NCBI GenBank assembly: GCA_013002295.1
Contig: JABDKI010000035.1
Span: 1 to 38,976, forward strand
Length of the DNA: 38,976 nucleotides
Source: Altererythrobacter sp.
GTDB lineage: Bacteria; Pseudomonadota; Alphaproteobacteria; Sphingomonadales; Sphingomonadaceae
Direction of reading: 5' to 3'
Shown here: piece by piece, positions 35,342 through 38,976 of the stretch
Layout: each line of letters opens with the position of its first letter
Numbering within the stretch: the first letter of the stretch is position 1
Notes under the pieces: generated by a model
Told to the model about the DNA's origin: nothing
The model's database searches: none
Seen by the model: the letters and a program-made list of their open reading frames with translations, nothing else
Program-made: the position numbers and the translations under genes

Positions 35342-35418
35342 AAAGTCACACTTGCCTGTTGGAAATCTGCGGAAAATGACAATCTTGTCAGTAAGTTGCG
35401 CGGAAAGTCACACTTTCC
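35342..35418. promoter_or_regulatory. Cluster of repeated palindromes upstream of the DksA-like gene
   Basis: AAAGTCACACTT occurs twice (35342-35353 and 35404-35415), the second inside the perfect palindrome GGAAAGT-CAC-ACTTTCC (35402-35418). Between them TGACAA-TC-TTGTCA (35377-35390) is a further perfect inverted repeat. All lie in the 200-base non-coding gap between ung and the DksA-like gene, in its upstream region. They look like operator sites for one or two dimeric regulators. Confidence 0.55.
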
Positions 35419-35452
35419 CAAAGCGTATCTGGCGTTCCATGGTTGTCTGCGT

Positions 35453-36130
35453 CTACCAATCGATGGCCCCGCGACCATGCCGCACAAGGAAAGCATTCGC
35501 CTGGCTGAACGGCCTGGAGCCGAAGAATCCGCGATGTGCCGAAAGCGGGCTTGGGTGCGGGCTTTTGATGATCAGATGATGATCGCCTCCACCCAATCCG
35601 CGAACACGACCAGCCTTCTTCTGTGCATGGCTGCCCCACAGGATAAACACCGTCGGCAGGCCCTGACCCACCACCGCCGCGACGCAGGCATCGGTTATTG
35701 CATCCCAGCCGCGCCCGGCATGGCTGCCCGCCTGACCGGATTCGACGGTCAGCGTGTTGTTGAGGAGCAGCACGCCCTGTTTGGCCCAGCGTGTCAGGTC
35801 ACCACTAGCGGGCGGCGCTGCGCCGAGATCGGCCTCGATTTCCTGATAGATATTGCGCAGGCTTGGCGGCAGCTTCACGCCGTCGCGCACCGAGAAAGAC
35901 AGACCATGCGCCTGACCGGGCCCGTGATAGGGGTCTTGCCCCAGGATCACGACCCGCACCCGATCAAGCGGCGTCATCGCGAGCGCCGCCAAGCGTTCAC
36001 CGCGCGGCGGGAAGATCGCTTTGCCCGCACCTTCTTGAGCGCGCAGCCAACCGCCCAGCTTGCGTGCTTCGGGTGTTTGCAGGGCCGGCTCCAATGCGCC
36101 GCGCCAACTGTCCGGGATCGTATCGGTCAT
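35453..36130 (-). CDS. ung: Uracil-DNA glycosylase (family 1)
   Basis: A 225-residue base-excision repair enzyme that removes uracil from DNA. The water-activating motif GQDPYHGPGQAHG (~64-76) and the DNA-intercalating loop HPSPLSAHRGF (~191-201) are both intact, as is LLNNTLTVE. Length and motif spacing match E. coli Ung. The ATG at 36130 begins MTDTIPDSW. It is divergent from the RNase D-like gene across 80 bases, in which nothing stands out. A long reading frame on the other strand (35300-36214) is a shadow. Confidence 0.94.
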   Translation of the reverse strand: MTDTIPDSWRGALEPALQTPEARKLGGWLRAQEGAGKAIFPPRGERLAALAMTPLDRVRVVILGQDPYHGPGQAHGLSFSVRDGVKLPPSLRNIYQEIEADLGAAPPASGDLTRWAKQGVLLLNNTLTVESGQAGSHAGRGWDAITDACVAAVVGQGLPTVFILWGSHAQKKAGRVRGLGGGDHHLIIKSPHPSPLSAHRGFFGSRPFSQANAFLVRHGRGAIDW

Positions 36131-36210
36131 GGCGCAAGGATAAGCCGCTGTGATGCGTTACGTCACCACCCCTTTCCCTCTTTCCCCAATCGGCGTAAGG
36201 CGAAGGGCAT

Positions 36211-36831
36211 ATGACAGTACATTTTCACGAAGAAGACCTGCCCGCTGGCGTGCTCGCTGGAGACGCGCCCTTGGCCGTAGACACAGAGACCATGGGCCTG
36301 ATCACACACCGTGATCGGTTGTGCGTGGTACAGATCAGCGATGGCAGCGGCGATGAACACCTTGTGCGCTTTGGCCCGGACAGTTCGTATGACGCGCCCA
36401 ATCTCAAGGCCCTGCTCGCCGATGAAAGCCGCCTGAAACTGTATCACTTCGCCCGCTTCGACCTCGCCGCTATCGAGCACTATCTGGGTGTAGTCGCAGC
36501 GCCGGTGTTCTGCACCAAGATCGCCAGCAAGCTCGTACGGACTTACACGGACCGGCATGGCCTGAAGAATCTGGTCGATGAAGTGTTGCATGAAAACCTG
36601 TCCAAACAGCAACAGTCGTCTGATTGGGGCGGGCCGGACTTGAACGATGCCCAGCGTGAATATGCAGCGTCTGATGTGCGCTATCTGCACCGTTTGCGCG
36701 ACGAGCTGATCAAGCGTCTGGAGCGCGAAGGGCGCTTGGAAATGGCGCAAGCATGCTTTGACTTTCTGCCAACGCGTGCGCGGCTCGATATCGCTGGCTG
36801 GCCGGATCACGACATATTCAGCCACAGTTGA
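36211..36831 (+). CDS. RNase D-like 3'-5' exonuclease (DEDDy)
   Basis: A 206-residue single-domain exonuclease. The DEDD residues appear in VDTETMGL (first Asp and Glu, ~26-33), YHFARFDLAAI (second Asp, ~84) and YAASDVRYLHRL (third Asp with the Tyr, ~148-159). It lacks the HRDC domains of full RNase D, and is the short form common in alphaproteobacteria. RNA or tRNA 3' trimming is likely but not shown. AAGGG is six bases before the ATG. The lptC gene follows 25 bases later and may be on the same transcript. Confidence 0.88.
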   Translation: MTVHFHEEDLPAGVLAGDAPLAVDTETMGLITHRDRLCVVQISDGSGDEHLVRFGPDSSYDAPNLKALLADESRLKLYHFARFDLAAIEHYLGVVAAPVFCTKIASKLVRTYTDRHGLKNLVDEVLHENLSKQQQSSDWGGPDLNDAQREYAASDVRYLHRLRDELIKRLEREGRLEMAQACFDFLPTRARLDIAGWPDHDIFSHS

Positions 36832-36856
36832 TCTGCAAGAAGTATACCCCGCCCAC

Positions 36857-37522
36857 ATGGTCACTCACCGCCGCATAGAAACCAATGAAGCCAAGCAGCT
36901 TCGCAACCAGCGACAGCATTTTGCTGCGCCCGGTGGTTCGCATGATCGCTTGGTGAAATTTCTTGGCAAGGCGCTCCCCATGGGAGTGGGCGTTGTCGCC
37001 GCGCTGATGATCATCACACCGCTATCACCGGGCTCCGAAGTCAGCTTCCTGCTTGATCGCAACAAGGTGGCAATGATCGATGAGCGGCTGTCGGTCTCCA
37101 ATGCAATGTATCGCGGGCAGGATGATGGTGGGCGGCCATTTTCTTTGACGGCAGGCGAAGCCGTTCAACGCTCAAGCCGCGAAGGCATCGTCCGGATGGA
37201 AGATATGATGGCGCAGATCCTGTTGCGCGACGGCCCTGCACGTATCAGCGCAGAAGGCGGCGCCTACGATATCGATCAGGAAATCATGACCGTCGATGGG
37301 CCACTACGGCTTTCAGCTGCCGATGGATACACCATGACCGCGCGCGGCGTGTCCGTTGACCTGCAATCGCGCATGATGGTGGGCGATGGTCGGGTGGAGG
37401 GCGAAGTCCCTGCCGGCGCTTTTGAAGCTGACCGTATCGAAGTAGACATTGATGAGCGCAAAATCTCCTTGCGCGGGAATGCCCGTTTGACCATGCGTCC
37501 GGGCGAATTGAGGGTACCGTAA
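36857..37522 (+). CDS. lptC: LPS export protein LptC
   Basis: A 221-residue bitopic protein of the Lpt bridge that receives lipopolysaccharide from LptB2FG and passes it to LptA. One transmembrane helix lies near ~37-55 (LPMGVGVVAALMIITPLSP), after an unusually long polar N-terminus. The periplasmic part is a beta-jellyroll: LSVSNAMYRGQDDGGRPFSLTAG and RISAEGGAYDIDQEIMTVDGPL are the typical LptC repeats. The ATG at 36857 is preferred over one at 36758, which would overlap the exonuclease gene and add 33 residues. The stop overlaps the lptA start (TAATG). Confidence 0.85.
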   Translation: MVTHRRIETNEAKQLRNQRQHFAAPGGSHDRLVKFLGKALPMGVGVVAALMIITPLSPGSEVSFLLDRNKVAMIDERLSVSNAMYRGQDDGGRPFSLTAGEAVQRSSREGIVRMEDMMAQILLRDGPARISAEGGAYDIDQEIMTVDGPLRLSAADGYTMTARGVSVDLQSRMMVGDGRVEGEVPAGAFEADRIEVDIDERKISLRGNARLTMRPGELRVP

Positions 37523-38067
37523 TGGCGAAGAATCTGGTCACTACATCTGCACGTTCAGCTGCAATCGGCTTTGTCGCCACGCTGGCCTTGTTCAGCGGGA
37601 TACAACTCAATGCGCAAGCATTCTCTGGCCACAACTCCAACGCGCCGGTGCAATTCGACGCGGGCGATATCGATGTTGAAGATCGGCAAAATCGCGTCGT
37701 GCTGGTCGGCGGCGTAACCGTGACGCAGGCGGGACTAACAGTCCGCTCACAGCGTATGCTGGTGAATTATAGCGATACGGGGAGTCTTTCGATTGCGCGG
37801 ATCACAGCAACCGGCGGTGTGAATGTGCAGCGAGGCAATGAGCGCGCGAGCGGCGATGTCGCCGTCTATGACTTGCAGCGCCGTATCATCACCATGGCAG
37901 GCAATGTGACGCTCAGCCGCGGGGGCGACAATCTGCGTGGCGGGCGCCTGACGATTGATCTCAATTCAGGCCGGGCAAGCGTTGATGGACAAGCGGCAAC
38001 CAATGGGGAAAGCTCCAACGGCCGGGTAACCGGGACATTTACCGTCGCAGGAAGTGACGAGAACTAG
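37522..38067 (+). CDS. lptA: LPS transport periplasmic protein LptA (OstA-like)
   Basis: A 181-residue periplasmic protein that polymerises into the LPS bridge between LptC and LptDE. The N-terminus is a signal peptide (~12-35, ending near NAQA). The body is OstA-type repeats: VQFDAGDIDVEDRQNRVVLVGGVTVTQ, then the matching block with VRSQRMLVNYSD and the later DVAVYDLQRRIITMAGNVTLSRG. It is translationally coupled to lptC. The gene lptB, which follows lptA in many alphaproteobacteria, is not downstream; instead holA converges on it after 3 bases. Confidence 0.88.
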   Translation: MAKNLVTTSARSAAIGFVATLALFSGIQLNAQAFSGHNSNAPVQFDAGDIDVEDRQNRVVLVGGVTVTQAGLTVRSQRMLVNYSDTGSLSIARITATGGVNVQRGNERASGDVAVYDLQRRIITMAGNVTLSRGGDNLRGGRLTIDLNSGRASVDGQAATNGESSNGRVTGTFTVAGSDEN

Positions 38068-38070
38068 ACG

Positions 38071-38976
38071 TTAGCGCCGGGCAGCAAAGCGGGCGATTTC
38101 TGTCAGGCCCTGTGCCAGAAGCAGTTCGGCGGCCTGGCTATTGCCAAGCAAATCCTTGTGCAATTGCATCAGCTTGGGTCCGAGCCGGTCAAGCTTTCGC
38201 CGGTGCCAGCTCCTCAACTGCTCCTGGATTTCACGCTCTTCCTTCCAGAAGATACCAAGCCTGGCCTTTGCGCCGCGGTCGAGCCCATCGAGCGATCCGC
38301 GCGGGCCCAGCTGCGAAGTAATTTGCGCCAATTGTGCCGCGCGCCGCTCTACCGCCAGCAAGACGCCAACCGGGTTCATGCCGTGCTCCCGCATCCGCTT
38401 TAGTTCTCCGTCCAGCCTGCCTGTATCGCCTTTGAGCACAGCATTGACGAGCGGCATGAAGCCGTCCTCTTCGGTCGCAGCGCCAACCGCTTCCAAGTCC
38501 TCTGCCGATAATGCAACCGGCGATTGTGGAGACGCATCGCAATAGGTCGAAAGTTTGGTGATCTCTGATTGTGCTAGCCGCACATCCAGGCCTGCCGCGC
38601 GCGCGATGCGCTCTGCCAGATCACCGCTTAGCCTCAGGCCAGCCGCATCAGCCATCTGCCGCACAGACCCTGTCACAGAACCTAGATCGGGCGGCCAGAA
38701 CATCGCCACGAGCGCGTCTTTACGCTTTTCCAGCAGCTTGGCGGTGCGCGACTTGTCGGTCGCAGATGTAGCGACCACCAGGATCGGTGCGGCCTCTCCG
38801 GCGCCCGCATCGCTCGTTTCGATCAGCGTCTTTAGTGCCTCATGCGCTTCATCGCCGTTCGCACGAACATAAATGTGGCGCTTGTCACCAAAGAGTGAAC
38901 CCGAGCGGGCTTCATCTCCAAGGAGGGCAGGGTCTTTCTTCAGATCTCCGCCGCTGATTTCGATCCGCTCTCCCGC
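38071..38976 (-). CDS. holA: DNA polymerase III delta subunit (HolA), 5' partial
   Basis: The frame stays open to the window edge, so the N-terminus is missing; 301 codons are visible. The upstream part reads ISGGDLKKDPALLGDEA and SGSLFGDKRHIYVRANGDEA, then LLEKRKDALVAMFWPP, the delta-subunit pattern, and the C-terminal half (LAQSEITKLSTYC, VLLAVERRAAQLAQI) is the helical collar domain. HolA pries open the beta clamp in the clamp-loader complex. It is convergent with lptA. In many proteobacteria leuS–lptE–holA is one set, so lptE may lie just past the window end; this is inferred. Confidence 0.87.
   Translation of the reverse strand, partial: AGERIEISGGDLKKDPALLGDEARSGSLFGDKRHIYVRANGDEAHEALKTLIETSDAGAGEAAPILVVATSATDKSRTAKLLEKRKDALVAMFWPPDLGSVTGSVRQMADAAGLRLSGDLAERIARAAGLDVRLAQSEITKLSTYCDASPQSPVALSAEDLEAVGAATEEDGFMPLVNAVLKGDTGRLDGELKRMREHGMNPVGVLLAVERRAAQLAQITSQLGPRGSLDGLDRGAKARLGIFWKEEREIQEQLRSWHRRKLDRLGPKLMQLHKDLLGNSQAAELLLAQGLTEIARFAARR

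Noticed and set aside
35300-36214. 304-residue open frame on the plus strand
   Set aside because: Antisense to ung over most of its length; the recognised product is Ung, and the frame also crosses the palindrome cluster.
1-38976. Mobile elements, prophage, CRISPR arrays or tRNA genes
   Set aside because: No transposase, integrase, regularly spaced repeats, att-like duplications or tRNA-like cloverleafs were found by eye; a tRNAscan and CRISPR search would be decisive.

Overview
The window looks like chromosomal DNA from an alphaproteobacterium of the order Sphingomonadales, most likely the Erythrobacter/Altererythrobacter group. This rests on the style of the proteins (LolA–ExoIII–RibA neighbourhood, M13 peptidase, PhaZ-type depolymerase, LptC/LptA after an RNase D-like gene), the moderately high GC content and the tightly packed, overlapping genes. 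No reference was searched, so the placement is an inference. No tRNA or rRNA gene, insertion sequence, prophage gene or CRISPR array was seen. This is a core-metabolism region, not a mobile island, and no clearly new multi-gene defence or secretion system was found.

Layout. 1-2550 (+): an overlapping set of a PabB–PabC fusion (cut at its 5' end), an RluA-type pseudouridine synthase and an ArfB-type GGQ protein. 2570-3585 (+): rpmG, too short to stand out in an ORF scan, with a recognisable promoter, then lolA. 3586-3946: a gap with a possible structured RNA ending in a strong intrinsic terminator. 3947-5380 (-): a lipoprotein-type alkaline phosphatase. 5485-7843 (+): xth, ribA with a vestigial RibB-like front domain, and a GNAT gene. 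7950-8347 (+): a small acidic lipoprotein and its terminator. 8437-12943 (+): a four-gene acyl-CoA module (acyl-CoA dehydrogenase, CaiB-type CoA-transferase, thiolase, mesaconyl-CoA-hydratase-like protein). 12940-14725: ppk2 (-) and phhA (+), divergent. 14743-20140 (-): GlsB/YeaQ-type protein, uppP, an M13 peptidase and an MsbA-like ABC exporter. 20319-21575 (+): phaZ behind a perfect palindrome. 21572-22957 (-): a DUF4126 membrane protein and a WYL regulator, the latter divergent from a VOC protein (23035-23400, +). 23433-25202 (-): a MaoC dehydratase and thiolase pair with its own terminator. 25427-26344 (+): an acidic membrane protein of unknown role. 26572-32680 (+): gltB and gltD. 32789-34111 (+): an OprB-like porin. 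34122-36130 (-): enoyl-CoA hydratase, DksA-like zinc-finger protein, ung. 36211-38067 (+): RNase D-like exonuclease, lptC, lptA. 38071-38976 (-): holA, cut at the window end.

Themes. Carbon storage and acyl-CoA turnover recur: two thiolases, two hot-dog hydratases, an enoyl-CoA hydratase, an acyl-CoA dehydrogenase, a CoA-transferase and PHA mobilisation. Envelope building is the second theme (LolA, LptC, LptA, UppP, porin, ABC exporter, GlsB-like protein). Nitrogen and amino-acid metabolism (GltBD, PhhA, PabBC) and phosphate handling (PhoA, PPK2) make up most of the rest. The most useful leads are non-coding: the RNA candidate near 3640-3798, the palindrome before phaZ, a LiuR-like box before the MaoC–thiolase pair, and the repeated palindromes before the DksA-like gene.
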